Shown: one piece after another, positions 11,521-19,934 of the stretch
Layout: the number at the start of each line of letters is the position of its first letter
How positions within the stretch are numbered: the stretch's first letter is position 1
Origin: Methylobacterium sp. Leaf118
GTDB taxonomy: Bacteria; Pseudomonadota; Alphaproteobacteria; Rhizobiales; Beijerinckiaceae
Length of the DNA stretch: 59,876 bases
Assembly (NCBI RefSeq): GCF_920984675.1
Contig: NZ_CAKLBV010000028.1
Location: forward strand, 1-59,876
Direction: 5' to 3'
Made by a program: the position numbers and the translations under genes
The notes under the pieces: model-generated
The model's input: the letters and a program-made list of their open reading frames with translations, nothing else
Told to the model about the DNA's origin: nothing
Database searches by the model: none

Positions 11521-11550
11521 TTTATATGTGGATAAGTGTGGACGGCGCAA
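11521..11550 (-). promoter_or_regulatory. sigma-70-like promoter of the phage-like gene
   Basis: Read on the minus strand: -35-like TTGCGC (plus 11545-11550), an 18-base spacer and -10 TATAAA (plus 11521-11526, which reads tttata). The -35 is weak (3 of 6) and the -10 is good (5 of 6). The predicted start is near 11514, inside or next to the LexA box. A DnaA box lies in the spacer. Confidence 0.5.
11527..11535 (-). promoter_or_regulatory. perfect DnaA box
   Basis: TGTGGATAA on the plus strand, which is TTATCCACA on the minus: a 9 of 9 match to the DnaA consensus. It abuts the -10 element of the phage-like gene. A second TGTGGA core starts exactly ten bases further on (11537), one helical turn away. 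Confidence 0.7.
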
Positions 11551-11594
11551 CGTCCCAGTCTGCGGCAGGCCGTCGCTGGCGCGCGTGTGCGGCC

Positions 11595-11603
11595 TGTGGA
11601 TAG
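11595..11603 (-). promoter_or_regulatory. near-consensus DnaA box
   Basis: TGTGGATAG, 8 of 9 to the DnaA consensus, in the same orientation as the perfect box 68 bases away and 53 bases from the recQ stop codon. Confidence 0.5.
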
Positions 11604-11655
11604 CCTGTTGAAAAAGGGTTCGGGGCGGCCCGTGCTCCGGGGCCGCCCGGCCGGA

Positions 11656-13521
11656 TCAGCCCGGCGCCGACCGGCCGGGCCCCGAGGCCTCGGCGAGGAA
11701 GTCGCGGATCGCGTCGGTGAAGCGCTCGCCATAGGCGTCGCGTTTGCGCTCGCCGACGCCGTGGACCGAGCGCAGCGCCCAGAGGTCGACCGGCTTGGCG
11801 CGCGCCATCTCGATCAGGGTGCGGTCCGGAAACACCATGAAGGCGGCGATGCCGTCCCCGCGGGCGATCGTGGCGCGCAGGCCCCGCAGATGCTGGAACA
11901 GGGCCTCGTCGGCCTCGTTCAGGCCCTCCGCGCCGTCCTCGGTGCGGGCGCTGGAACGCCGGCTTCGCGGCTCGGCCTTCTTCGGCTCGGGGTCGGGGCG
12001 AACCTGGACCGTCTCGCGGCCGAACAGGATCGCCTCGCCCTTCTCGGTCATCACGAGGCCGCCATAGCCGTCGCTGTTCTCGGCCACCGCCCCGGCGGCG
12101 AAGAGCTGGCGCAGGAGGGCGCGCCAGGCGGCCACGGGCTTGTCGGCCCCGACGCCGAAGGTCTTGAGCGCCGCGTGGCCGTTGCGGCGGATCGGCTCGC
12201 TCTCCTTGCCGTGGACCACGTCGCAGACATAGGCCGCGCCGAAGCGCTGGCCGGTGCGCACGATCGCCGAGAGCAGCTTCTGCGCCGCCACGGTGCCGTC
12301 GATGAGGGGGACGCCGCCCCGGCAGAGATCACAGCGACCGCAAGGGTCGCTCGCCTCGCCGAAATAGCCGAGCAGGGACTGGCGGCGGCACGTCGCGCCC
12401 TCGCAGAGCGCGATCATCGCCTCGAGCTTGCGCCGCTCGACCCGGCGGCGTTCGTCGGGGATCTCCTTCTCGTCGATCTGGCGACGGCGCAACGCCATGT
12501 CGTCGAGGCCGTAGAGGGTGAGCGTGTCGGAGGGCAGCCCGTCGCGGCCCGCTCGGCCGATCTCCTGATAGTAGCCCTCGATGTTAGTCGGCATGTCGGC
12601 GTGGCAGACGTAGCGCACGTCCGGCTTGTTGATGCCCATGCCGAAGGCGATCGTGGCGGTCATCACCACGCCGTCCTCCTGCAGGAAGGTGTCCTGGTTC
12701 TTCGCCCGCGTGCCCTGGTCGAGCCCGGCATGGTAGGGCAGGGCGTTGAAGCCGTCGGCCTTCAGGGTGTCGGCGAGCTGCTCCACCCGCTTTCGCGACG
12801 AGCAGTAGATGATGCCGCTCTCCGAGCGCCGGTTGCGCAGGAAGCGCTCCAGCTGCCGCGTCGGGTTGTCCTTCGCCTGGAAGGTCAGGCGAATGTTCGG
12901 CCGGTCGAAGGAATGGACGAAGGTTTTCGGCGGGCGGCCGGCGGGAAACAGCCGCTCGGCGATCTCGGCGCGGGTGGCGGCATCCGCCGTGGCGGTCAGC
13001 GCCAGGGTCTGCACGTTGCCGAGGGCCTCGCGGGCCCGGGCGATCTCCCGGTATTCCGGCCGGAAGTCGTGGCCCCATTGCGAGACGCAATGCGCCTCGT
13101 CGACCGCGAGCCGGCGCACCCCCACGCTCTGCAGGGCCTCCATGCAGCCGTCCATCAGGAGCCGCTCGGGCGAGACGAACAGCAGGCGCAGGGCGCGCGC
13201 GCGGATCTTTCGCCACGTCTCCCGCGCGGTGACCTCGGCCACCGTCGAATTAAGGGTCGCCGCCTCGATGCCGAAGGCGTGCATCTGCTGCACCTGATCG
13301 TGCATCAGGGCGATGAGCGGCGAGACCACCACGGTCAGCCCGTCATCGACGAGGGCGGGCAACTGGTAGGTCATCGACTTGCCCGAGCCCGTCGGCATCA
13401 CGGCGAACACGTCGTCGCCGTCGAGCACGGCAGCGATCACCTCGTCCTGGCCGGGCCGGAAATCGTCGTAGCCGAAGGTTTTCTGGAGCGCGGCACGGGC
13501 CTCGGCGAGGCGTGAGGTCAT
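11656..13521 (-). CDS. recQ: ATP-dependent DNA helicase RecQ
   Basis: 621 aa, full length. Helicase core with FRPGQDEVI, Walker A PTGSGKSM (43-50), DEAH box in [19 protein letters not shown] and motif [17 protein letters not shown]. The zinc-binding cysteines are in [10 protein letters not shown]...[10 protein letters not shown], followed by a winged-helix RQC region and a C-terminal HRDC domain ([29 protein letters not shown]...[16 protein letters not shown]). It unwinds 3'-5' in recombination and restart, and in the RecF pathway works with RecJ. recF is 935 bases upstream on the same strand beyond lysE. Start at the ATG at 13519-13521. Confidence 0.97.
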   Translation of the reverse strand: MTSRLAEARAALQKTFGYDDFRPGQDEVIAAVLDGDDVFAVMPTGSGKSMTYQLPALVDDGLTVVVSPLIALMHDQVQQMHAFGIEAATLNSTVAEVTARETWRKIRARALRLLFVSPERLLMDGCMEALQSVGVRRLAVDEAHCVSQWGHDFRPEYREIARAREALGNVQTLALTATADAATRAEIAERLFPAGRPPKTFVHSFDRPNIRLTFQAKDNPTRQLERFLRNRRSESGIIYCSSRKRVEQLADTLKADGFNALPYHAGLDQGTRAKNQDTFLQEDGVVMTATIAFGMGINKPDVRYVCHADMPTNIEGYYQEIGRAGRDGLPSDTLTLYGLDDMALRRRQIDEKEIPDERRRVERRKLEAMIALCEGATCRRQSLLGYFGEASDPCGRCDLCRGGVPLIDGTVAAQKLLSAIVRTGQRFGAAYVCDVVHGKESEPIRRNGHAALKTFGVGADKPVAAWRALLRQLFAAGAVAENSDGYGGLVMTEKGEAILFGRETVQVRPDPEPKKAEPRSRRSSARTEDGAEGLNEADEALFQHLRGLRATIARGDGIAAFMVFPDRTLIEMARAKPVDLWALRSVHGVGERKRDAYGERFTDAIRDFLAEASGPGRSAPG

Positions 13522-13836
13522 CGGGTCTCGGAGGCTCGAGCGCGGGGGAAAGGACGTGGCTTACACCGATCCAGGATGGGGTCTACCCTATGGGGGCAAT
13601 GCCGCAATGGCCGCCGAGGCGTCGCCCCATGCCCCTTGTGATCGACGAGGGGACCGATCGACGGGCCCAGCCTCTGGCGGCTCTGCTGCGGATCGAGAAG
13701 ATCGAGGCCGTGCGGGGCGCCGCGCCTCAACGGGCTGCGGCGCTCCGATACGTCAGCCGCGAGCGGAGTCGCGCCACACCGGCCGAAGACGGATCGTGCG
13801 GCAGAACGGGATGAAGGCTCTCTCCCGCCTCGGGCC
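13522..13836. other. intergenic region, nothing recognised
   Basis: 315 bases between recQ and the lysE-type gene. Short open frames cross it on both strands, but their composition is shadow-like. It should hold the recQ promoter on the minus strand; no clear -35/-10, LexA box or DnaA box was found. Confidence 0.4.
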
Positions 13837-14448
13837 TCACCGCGTGGCAACCGCGAGAGCCGCACCCGCCATGAGGGTGCCGGCGCCGCGATTCACCGCC
13901 CGCCGAGCGCGCACCGAGACGAAGAGGCGCCGGACGCGGACCGCAGCCAGGGTGTAGGCGGCGAGCGTCGTGCTGAGCACGACCACGATCGTCACGGCGA
14001 CCTCGACCATGCCGAGCGGCGTGATGTGGTCGAGATCGATCACGCTCGGCAGAAGGGCGAGGAAGAACAGGACGACCTTGGGATTGCCGAGGGTCAGGGC
14101 CAAGCCGCCGAGGAAGAGGCGCAGGCCGCTCTCGCCGCGAGCGGGCTCGCCCTCAAGGGGCTCGACCGGCGCGGTCCAGGCCCGCCATCCGAGATAGGCG
14201 AGATACGCCGCCCCGACGTAGCGGATGGCGACGAAGACGGGAGCGACGCCCTGCGCGAGCAGCGCGAACCCGGTCGCGGCGATCGCGAACCAGACCAGGT
14301 CGCCGACGATGAAGCCCGCGACGAAGGCCGGGATGCCCCGCGGGCCCCGCGCAAGGACGCGGGCGACGAGCGCGACGACGCCGGGACCGAACGACGCCAC
14401 CGCGACCCCATAGACGGCGGCGAAGAGGACGATGCTCGACAGAGGCAT
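13837..14448 (-). CDS. LysE family translocator
   Basis: 203 aa inner-membrane protein with five to six hydrophobic helices. The family N-terminal block is FAAVYGVAVASFGPGVVALVARVLARGPRGIPAFVAGFIVGDLVWFAIAATGFALLAQ, followed by VAIRYVGAAYLAYLGWRAW and LALTLGNPKVVLFFLALLPSVIDL. The LysE/RhtB family exports amino acids such as lysine, homoserine or threonine; the substrate here is unknown. It starts 8 bases after the recF stop on the same strand, so it is probably read as the last gene of the dnaN-side recF unit, a linkage that looks incidental. Confidence 0.92.
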   Translation of the reverse strand: MPLSSIVLFAAVYGVAVASFGPGVVALVARVLARGPRGIPAFVAGFIVGDLVWFAIAATGFALLAQGVAPVFVAIRYVGAAYLAYLGWRAWTAPVEPLEGEPARGESGLRLFLGGLALTLGNPKVVLFFLALLPSVIDLDHITPLGMVEVAVTIVVVLSTTLAAYTLAAVRVRRLFVSVRARRAVNRGAGTLMAGAALAVATR

Positions 14449-14456
14449 GCGGCAAC

Positions 14457-15617
14457 TCAGGCGATGTCCGGTGCGACGATGCGACCGTCCGCGATTCTGA
14501 TCAGGTCGGCACGCCCCGACAACTCGGAAAACATCGCCGGGTCGGCGCCCGTCATCCAGACCTGGCTCTCCAGGGTTTCGAGGGCGTCGAACAGGCCGCC
14601 GCGGCGGCGCGGGTCGAGATGGGCGGCCACCTCGTCGAGGAGGATGAGGGGGGACAGCCCGCTCATGGCGCGGACCAGCCGGGCATGGGCCAGGACGAGG
14701 CCGATCAGCAGGGCCTTCTGCTCGCCGGTCGAGGCGGTGGCCGCCGGCACGTCCTTGGGACCGTGGCGGACGACCAGATCGGTGGTCTGCGGCCCGATCA
14801 GGGTACGGCCCGCCGCCCGGTCGCGATGGCGCCCCTGCATGAGCGCCCGGCGGAAGCGGTCCTCGGCTTCGAGCGCCGGCCAGACCGCGACGAGGTCGTC
14901 GAGGTCGCCCTCCAGCCGCACGGCCGCCCAGGGGAAGGGCGCTTCATCGTCCCGGGTCTCGGCGATCAGCCGGTCGAGGCGCTCGGCGGTCTCCCGGCGG
15001 GCGAGCGCCACGGCGACGCCGAGTTCGGCGACCTCCCGCTCCACCGCGTCAAGCCAGCGGCCGTCATCGGGGCGCTCGTCGAGGAGGCGGTTGCGCGAGC
15101 GCAGGGCCCGCTCCATCGCCGAGACCCGGGCCCCGTGGCTGGCATCGACGGCGAGCACGAGCCGGTCGAGGAAGCGGCGGCGGTCGCCGGCCGGACCGCG
15201 GAACAGGCCGTCGAGATCGGGGGTGAGCCAGACGATCCGCAGGAATTCGGAAAAGGCGACGGGGGAGGGGGCCGGGGCCCCGTCGATCCGGCAGAGGCGG
15301 CTGCCGCGGGCCTCGTGGACCGGCGGCTCGTAGCCGGTGCCGAGCCGATGCTCGGCCTCTCCGCTCTCCAGCACCACCGAGACCGCGAAGCCGCCGGGCC
15401 CGCCGACCCGGGCCATGGTGGCGAAATCGGCCCGGCGCAGCCCCCGGCCGGGGCAGAACAGCGAGACCGCCTCCAGCACGTTGGTCTTGCCCGCCCCGTT
15501 CTCGCCGACCAGCGCCACGAAGCGGCGTCCGGTGGCGAGGTCGAGATCGCTATGGTTGCGGAAGTCGCGGGCGATCACGCGGATCAGGCGCGTCGCCGGG
15601 GCTGGTGCTTCATTCAT
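14457..15617 (-). CDS. recF: DNA replication/repair protein RecF
   Basis: 386 aa SMC-like ATPase. Walker A GENGAGKT at residues 38-45, the family start IRVIARDFRNHSDLDL, and near the C-terminus the RecF signature and Walker B LSPLILLDEVAAHLDPRRRGGLF. RecF loads RecA with RecO and RecR at gaps and stalled forks. Its ATG (15615-15617) lies inside the end of parE: the two frames overlap by 8 bases, so recF translation is probably coupled to the toxin frame. In most relatives recF follows dnaN directly; here parDE lies between. lysE follows after 8 bases. Confidence 0.96.
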   Translation of the reverse strand: MNEAPAPATRLIRVIARDFRNHSDLDLATGRRFVALVGENGAGKTNVLEAVSLFCPGRGLRRADFATMARVGGPGGFAVSVVLESGEAEHRLGTGYEPPVHEARGSRLCRIDGAPAPSPVAFSEFLRIVWLTPDLDGLFRGPAGDRRRFLDRLVLAVDASHGARVSAMERALRSRNRLLDERPDDGRWLDAVEREVAELGVAVALARRETAERLDRLIAETRDDEAPFPWAAVRLEGDLDDLVAVWPALEAEDRFRRALMQGRHRDRAAGRTLIGPQTTDLVVRHGPKDVPAATASTGEQKALLIGLVLAHARLVRAMSGLSPLILLDEVAAHLDPRRRGGLFDALETLESQVWMTGADPAMFSELSGRADLIRIADGRIVAPDIA

Positions 15618-15906
15618 ACGGCAGAAGGCCGGACCGATCCCGGGCGGAGTGGATGACGCGATCGATCAGGACGGCTTCATCGCTGACACGGTGGAGGATC
15701 AAGTAGGAGGGGAACACGAGGATGCGAACGTCCGCCGCGATCTCCGGCGCCGGCCGCCCCTGGAATGGGGTGCCGGAACGGGAACGGCAACGCACGCGAC
15801 GTTCCGCGACGAAGGTCACCGCCCGCTTCGGATCGTCGTTCGCGATGACGTCGCCGATGTCTCTCAGGTCCGCCCGCCCCCGTCGCGCGATGACGACGGG
15901 TCTCAC
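15610..15906 (-). CDS. parE: type II toxin, RelE/ParE family
   Basis: 98 aa. The fold pattern VVIARRGRADLRDIGDVIANDDPKRAVTFVAE, the segment SGTPFQGRPAPEIAADVRILVFPSYLILHRVSDEAVLIDRVIHSARD and the conserved LHR core match ParE-type toxins (DNA gyrase inhibitors in studied members). The start ATG overlaps the stop of the upstream antitoxin by four bases (ATGA, 15903-15906), the usual arrangement. The last codons overlap the first codons of recF by 8 bases. No truncation is apparent. Confidence 0.88.
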   Translation of the reverse strand: MRPVVIARRGRADLRDIGDVIANDDPKRAVTFVAERRVRCRSRSGTPFQGRPAPEIAADVRILVFPSYLILHRVSDEAVLIDRVIHSARDRSGLLPYE

Positions 15907-16145
15907 GAGCCGGCCGTCTCACTCGCTCCGTAGCGCGCGTCGAGCACATCCTCGACCGGCTCGTAGTGGCCGCTCTCGACGCCCTCGGCCCAGGCGGTTC
16001 TCAGCTCCACGAGCCGCGCCTCGCGCAGACGGACCAGGCGGATCCCCTCCAGCACGGCCGCGTCGGTCGAGGCATCGCGCCCGGCCGCGACGAGATCGTC
16101 GACGAAAGCCGCGTTTTCCGGCGTCAGGACGACTGGCTTCGACAT
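15903..16145 (-). CDS. parD: type II antitoxin, ParD-like
   Basis: 80 aa. The N-terminal ribbon-helix-helix-like part PVVLTPENAAFVDDLVAAGRDASTDAAVLEGIRLVRLREARLVELRTAW would bind the operator; the acidic C-terminal tail ESGHYEPVEDVLDARYG would wrap the toxin. ParD-type antitoxins autoregulate, and a 20-bp perfect inverted repeat lies about 60 bases upstream (16206-16250), although that may be only a repeat element. The product neutralises the ParE encoded next. Confidence 0.85.
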   Translation of the reverse strand: MSKPVVLTPENAAFVDDLVAAGRDASTDAAVLEGIRLVRLREARLVELRTAWAEGVESGHYEPVEDVLDARYGASETAGS

Positions 16146-16205
16146 GAGCTCCCTCGCACCGACCCATCGAGCCGGTCGAATCCGAACGAGGCGAGCGACC
16201 CGTTC

Positions 16206-16250
16206 GCCTGATACGGGCTCCGCTTGATCAAAGCGGAGCCCGTATCAGGC
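16206..16250. repeat. 20-bp perfect inverted repeat between dnaN and parD
   Basis: Arms gcctgatacgggctccgctt (16206-16225) and its exact complement (16231-16250) flank a 5-base loop gatca. No T tract is seen on either side. It is likely an intergenic palindromic repeat that would also insulate dnaN from parD-recF, or act in the parD control region. Confidence 0.75.
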
Positions 16251-16276
16251 AAGCCCGCGCGGCGTTTGAGCGAAGC

Positions 16277-16313
16277 CCAAATCCGCCATCCCGAAGGGAT
16301 CAACCGGATTTGG
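16277..16313. terminator. nested stem-loop just after dnaN
   Basis: Outer stem ccaaatccg/cggatttgg (16277-16285 with 16305-16313) encloses an inner stem atccc-gaa-gggat (16288-16300). It lies 2 bases beyond the dnaN stop on the minus strand. It probably ends dnaN transcription or protects the 3' end; there is no T run. Confidence 0.5.
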
Positions 16314-16315
16314 TA

Positions 16316-17437
16316 TCACACCCGCATCGGCATCAGCACGTAGAGGGCGGCGGCGCCCTCGCGATCCTGGATCAGGGTCGGCGAGCCGGGATCGGCGAGC
16401 TTGAACAGCGCGGTGTCGCCCTGGAGCTGGGCGGTGATGTCGAGGAGGTAGCGGGCGTTGAAGCCGATATCGAGGGCGCCGGCCTCGTAATCGACATCGA
16501 GTTCCTCGGTCGCCGAGCCGGCATCCGGGTTGGTCACCGAGAGGGCGAGGCGCCCGTCGGTCATGGAGAGCTTCACGGCGCGGCCGCGCTCGGACGAGAT
16601 GGTCGAGACGCGGTCGACGGCGCGGGCGAAGGCGTCACGCTCCACCGTCAGGCGCTTGTCGTTGCCGGTCGGGATGACCCGCTGGTAATCCGGGAAGGTT
16701 CCGTCGATCAGCTTGGAGATCAGGGTCACGCCGCCGGCGAAGGTGAGGCGGATCTTGGCGGGCGAGATCTCGACCGCGACGCTGTCGCCGCCGTCGTCCA
16801 CCAGCTTCTGGATCTCGGCCACCGCCTTGCGGGGTACGATGATGCCCGGCATGCCGCGGCTGCCCTCGGGCGCGGCGGTCTCGACCCGAGCCAGCCGGTG
16901 CCCGTCGGTGGCGACCGCCCGCAGGGTCAGCGTGCCGTCGACCTCCATCGTGTGGAGATAGATGCCGTTGAGATAGTAGCGCGTCTCCTCGGTCGAGATG
17001 GCGAACTGCGTCTTCTCGATGAGGAGCTTCAGTTCGGCGGCGGGAATCGCAAACGAATGCGGCAGTTCGCCCGCCGCGAGATCGGGGAAGTCGCCCTCGG
17101 GGAGGGCGCCGAGCGCGAAGCGCGAGCGGCCGGAGCGGATCGTCATCTGCCCGGTCTCGCCGGAGGTCTCGAGGGAGACCTGGGCGCCGTCGGGGAGCTT
17201 GCGGACGATGTCGTAGATGACGTGGGCCGGGACCGTGGTGGCACCCGCGTCGATGACGTCGGCCGCGACTGTCTCGGTCACCTCGATATCGAGATCCGTC
17301 GCCTTCAGCTGAAGCCCGCCCTCGGCCGTGCGCAGGAGGACGTTGGACAGGATCGGAATGGTGTTGCGGCGCTCCACCACCCGATGCACGTGGCCGAGCG
17401 ATCTGAGGAGGGCCGCGCGCTCGACAGTGACTCTCAT
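16316..17437 (-). CDS. dnaN: DNA polymerase III beta subunit (sliding clamp)
   Basis: 373 aa, normal clamp length, starting MRVTVERAALLRSLGHVHRVVERRNTIPILSNVLL at the ATG 17435-17437 (the open frame extends 50 codons upstream without homology). Three clamp domains are recognisable, with VIYDIVRKLPDGAQV, the FPDL and FPDYQRVIP segments typical of DnaN, RAVATDGHRLA and the C-terminal end YVLMPMRV. It tethers Pol III and other partners to DNA. It lies 284 bases downstream of dnaA on the same strand, close enough for a shared operon but with room for its own promoter. Confidence 0.98.
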   Translation of the reverse strand: MRVTVERAALLRSLGHVHRVVERRNTIPILSNVLLRTAEGGLQLKATDLDIEVTETVAADVIDAGATTVPAHVIYDIVRKLPDGAQVSLETSGETGQMTIRSGRSRFALGALPEGDFPDLAAGELPHSFAIPAAELKLLIEKTQFAISTEETRYYLNGIYLHTMEVDGTLTLRAVATDGHRLARVETAAPEGSRGMPGIIVPRKAVAEIQKLVDDGGDSVAVEISPAKIRLTFAGGVTLISKLIDGTFPDYQRVIPTGNDKRLTVERDAFARAVDRVSTISSERGRAVKLSMTDGRLALSVTNPDAGSATEELDVDYEAGALDIGFNARYLLDITAQLQGDTALFKLADPGSPTLIQDREGAAALYVLMPMRV

Positions 17438-17721
17438 CGACGAATCCGTAATTTCTCGAAACAACGCCCGCCCGCCCGCGATCCGGCCCTTGGACCTCGG
17501 ACAGGGTGGGGCCGCACAGCTTGGCGAAGCGCCCCGGCGAAGGCAAGGGCGCGCGGGCGGCTGTCCCGGATGACCGCGCGGCCTCACGCGCCGGCGCCCG
17601 CGGGACGCGCCTCACGCAGGGAGGGCGAGCCGAGCCTCGGCCCGGGAGGTCCGCACCGGCTCGCGGGACGGAGCCGGTGCGGCATGAGCGCCGAGAGAAC
17701 CGCCCGGATCCGGGACGAGGG

Positions 17722-19224
17722 TCAGTCCTGCAGCATCCGCTTCAGCAGCTCGACCTCATCGCCGAGCACCGCGTCCTCGCCGATCTGCTTCTCGATCTTG
17801 CGCACGGCATGGAGCACCGTGGTGTGGTCGCGCCCGCCGAAGCGGCGGCCGATCTCGGGAAGGGAGCGCAGGGTGAGCACCTTCGAGAGATACATCGCGA
17901 TCTGGCGCGGCTTGACCACCGCGGCGGTGCGCCGCTCCGACAGGATGTCCGAGCGCGAGACGTTGTAGCGCGAGGCGACGAGCTTCTGGATGTCCTCGAT
18001 CTTCACCCGCTTGGGCTCGCGGTTCTTCACGAGGTCGCGGATCGCCGATTCCGCGGTTTCCACGGTCACCGGCGCGCCGGTGAGGGTGGCATGGGCGAGG
18101 AGCCGGTTGACCGCGCCCTCGAGGTCGCGGCCGTTGGCCGTGATGGCGCGGGCCACGTAGGACGAGACGGCGGGGGAGACCTCGAAATTCGGGTGGCTCT
18201 GGCGCACGGCGGCGAGCCGGGCCGAGAGGATCGAGGTGCGCAGGCCCTCGTCCAGCGTGCCGATCTCGACCACGAGCCCGCCGGCGAGGCGCGAGCGCAC
18301 CCGCTCGTCGAGGGCTTCGAGTTCGGTCGGGGGCCGATCGGAGGCCACCACGACCTGACGGCCGGAATCGATCAGGGCGTTCAAGGTGTGGCCGAACTCG
18401 GTCTGGATCGACTTGCCCTGAATGAACTGTACGTCGTCGAGGATGAGCAGGTCGATCGCCCGCAGGCGCTCCTTGAAGGCCAGGGCGCTCTGGGTCTTCA
18501 GGGCGTTGACGAAGCCGTACATGAAGCGGTCGGCGGTGAGGTAGATCACCCGCCGTCCCGCCTCACGGGCGGCGTGGCCGGCCGCGTGCAGCAGGTGGGT
18601 CTTGCCCAGGCCCACGCCGGCATGGACGTAGAGCGGGTTGTAGAGCGTGCTCTCGCCGTCGTTGCGGGCGATGCGCTCGGCCGCCGCATGGGCGAGGGCG
18701 TTCGAGCGGCCGACCACGAAGCTCGCGAAGGTCAGGCGCGCGTCGAGGGGCGCACCGTTGAGGTCGACCGACGCGCTGTCGCCCCGCGGGGCGGCGATCT
18801 CGGTCTCGACGCCGGGGCCGGGGCCCTGGAGGGCGGCGGGCGTCGCCGTGGCGTGGAGCCGGGTCAGCGGCCCCGTGGTGGGGTTGGACTTGCCCGCGGC
18901 CGGCGCCGAACGCACGGGGGCAGAGGGGCCGCGCACCCCGACCTCGATCCGGCTGACGCTGTCGGCCTCGGCCCGGAAGGTGGTGAGGACCCGGTCGAGA
19001 TAATGCGACTCGATCCAGCTCTTGAGGAAGCGGGTCGGGACCGTGAGGCGGGCGACGCCGCCGGCGACCTCTTCCAGCTCGAGCCGGGCGAACCAGCTCG
19101 CGAACACGTCTTCCCCGAGTTCGGCCCGCAGGCGCCGCTTCACCCGAGCCCAGGCGGCGGGCACGTCGGTGCCGTGCCTGCCGTCGCCGCCATTGCCGTC
19201 CGCCATGCTGCCGTCGAGGTGCAT
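17722..19224 (-). CDS. dnaA: chromosomal replication initiator DnaA
   Basis: About 500 aa. Domain I ([30 protein letters not shown]), a Pro/Ala linker, AAA+ domain III with Walker A AGVGLGKT (about 202-209), Walker [13 protein letters not shown], and C-terminal domain IV with the DNA-contact signature [20 protein letters not shown]. Its first Walker residue is Ala rather than the more usual Gly. The start chosen is the ATG at 19222-19224, preceded by GAGGGGAG six bases upstream; an in-frame GTG at 19240-19242 would overlap that ribosome site. The protein opens oriC. The upstream region has eight GANTC sites, so expression is probably tied to CcrM methylation. Confidence 0.98.
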   Translation of the reverse strand: MHLDGSMADGNGGDGRHGTDVPAAWARVKRRLRAELGEDVFASWFARLELEEVAGGVARLTVPTRFLKSWIESHYLDRVLTTFRAEADSVSRIEVGVRGPSAPVRSAPAAGKSNPTTGPLTRLHATATPAALQGPGPGVETEIAAPRGDSASVDLNGAPLDARLTFASFVVGRSNALAHAAAERIARNDGESTLYNPLYVHAGVGLGKTHLLHAAGHAAREAGRRVIYLTADRFMYGFVNALKTQSALAFKERLRAIDLLILDDVQFIQGKSIQTEFGHTLNALIDSGRQVVVASDRPPTELEALDERVRSRLAGGLVVEIGTLDEGLRTSILSARLAAVRQSHPNFEVSPAVSSYVARAITANGRDLEGAVNRLLAHATLTGAPVTVETAESAIRDLVKNREPKRVKIEDIQKLVASRYNVSRSDILSERRTAAVVKPRQIAMYLSKVLTLRSLPEIGRRFGGRDHTTVLHAVRKIEKQIGEDAVLGDEVELLKRMLQD

Positions 19225-19434
19225 CACCAACTCCCCTCGCACCCGCCCAACGGACCGGACCGGCGCGTACGCAAACTACACGAGAGGACCCCACCGACCG
19301 GGCGGGACCCGCCGAACTCCGCGGCACTGTCAAGAGCCAGGCCTGCGGTCATCGTCTAAGAAGCCTGTGTATCAACAATCCTCTATCGTTCTCCTAACAA
19401 CGGGACGATCGGGGACAACTTCTTCGCCGGCACG

Positions 19435-19682
19435 GAGTCGCGAAGCGGCGCCCGGCGAGTCGAAGGCGTGCGGGCATCTTGGGGAAGACTCGTGCGGCCT
19501 CGGTGCTCACCTTGTGGGGCGACCCCGCCATCAAGGTTCTGTTAAGCTACACGCCCGGCTACGACTCAGCGAGTCGAGAACGATTCGAACGTGGTTAACC
19601 GATATTTGCCGACGCTCGAACCGGCCGGGGCAAGGGCGAATCCGGGATAACGGCACGATCCCTGTGGAGAAGACGCGGAGTC
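19435..19682. promoter_or_regulatory. cluster of eight GANTC (CcrM) sites upstream of dnaA
   Basis: GANTC at 19435, 19457, 19487, 19563, 19571, 19582, 19638 and 19678 (first base of each). About 0.7 would be expected in 248 bases at roughly 69 percent GC. CcrM methylates GANTC in Alphaproteobacteria, and the hemi- or full methylation state of such sites is known to regulate dnaA in Caulobacter. The ccrM gene is in this window at 51968-53164. Confidence 0.75.
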
Positions 19683-19714
19683 CGGTGCATGGGCGGGCCG
19701 CTGAGGATGGGCTC

Positions 19715-19750
19715 GGGCATGGGGCCGGGCATGGGGCCGGGCATGGGGCC
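19715..19750. repeat. three perfect 12-bp tandem repeats
   Basis: GGGCATGGGGCC repeated three times without interruption (19715-19726, 19727-19738, 19739-19750), with partial copies on both sides. It lies downstream of rpsT in the dnaA-rpsT gap. It resembles an iteron in form, but no protein partner is suggested. Confidence 0.8.
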
Positions 19751-19861
19751 GGGCCTGCCCCGGCACGGCGTCCGGCGGCGGAGCGAACAGGCAGGGCGCC
19801 GAACCAGCAGGGCGCGCCAGGAAGGCGGGAGCGCGTGCGGAGCGGCCGGTCTCGGCGCACG

Positions 19862-19887
19862 AAAAAAGCCCGGCGCAAGGCCGGGCT
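19862..19887 (-). terminator. rho-independent terminator of rpsT
   Basis: Read on the minus strand: AGCCCGGC stem (8 bp, 19880-19887 with 19867-19874), a 5-base loop and a run of six T (19862-19867 as A on plus). It is centred about 60 bases past the rpsT stop. Confidence 0.88.
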
Positions 19888-19934
19888 CGGATCGTCGCAT
19901 CGATGAGGCCCGGCCGATCGGCCGGGAACCAGGC

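Larger units (their letters stand above)
19225..19934. other. dnaA-rpsT intergenic region, candidate origin/control region
   Basis: 710 bases with no credible gene; the minus-strand frames covering 19531-19900 translate the 12-bp repeats and look like shadows. It holds a lower-GC stretch at about 19340-19420, eight GANTC sites (19435-19682), two degenerate DnaA-box-like sites (TGTGTATCA near 19356 and TGTGGAGAA at 19663-19671), TTAA motifs at 19542 and 19595 (possible CtrA half-sites, weak), three 12-bp tandem repeats (19715-19750) and the rpsT terminator (19862-19887). The origin itself is not proven to be here. Confidence 0.5.

Noticed and set aside
11536..13515. 659-codon plus-strand frame opposite recQ
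   Set aside because: Mirror of the recQ frame with no domain; removed as shadow.
19578..19590. LexA-like GAAC-N5-GAAC near dnaA
   Set aside because: Spacing is five, not seven bases, so not a LexA site.
19715..19750. CRISPR-like array
   Set aside because: Direct repeats are contiguous without spacers and no cas gene is present.
19531..19900. Minus-strand frames encoding Gly-Pro-Met repeats near rpsT
   Set aside because: They only translate the 12-bp tandem repeat and run through the rpsT terminator.
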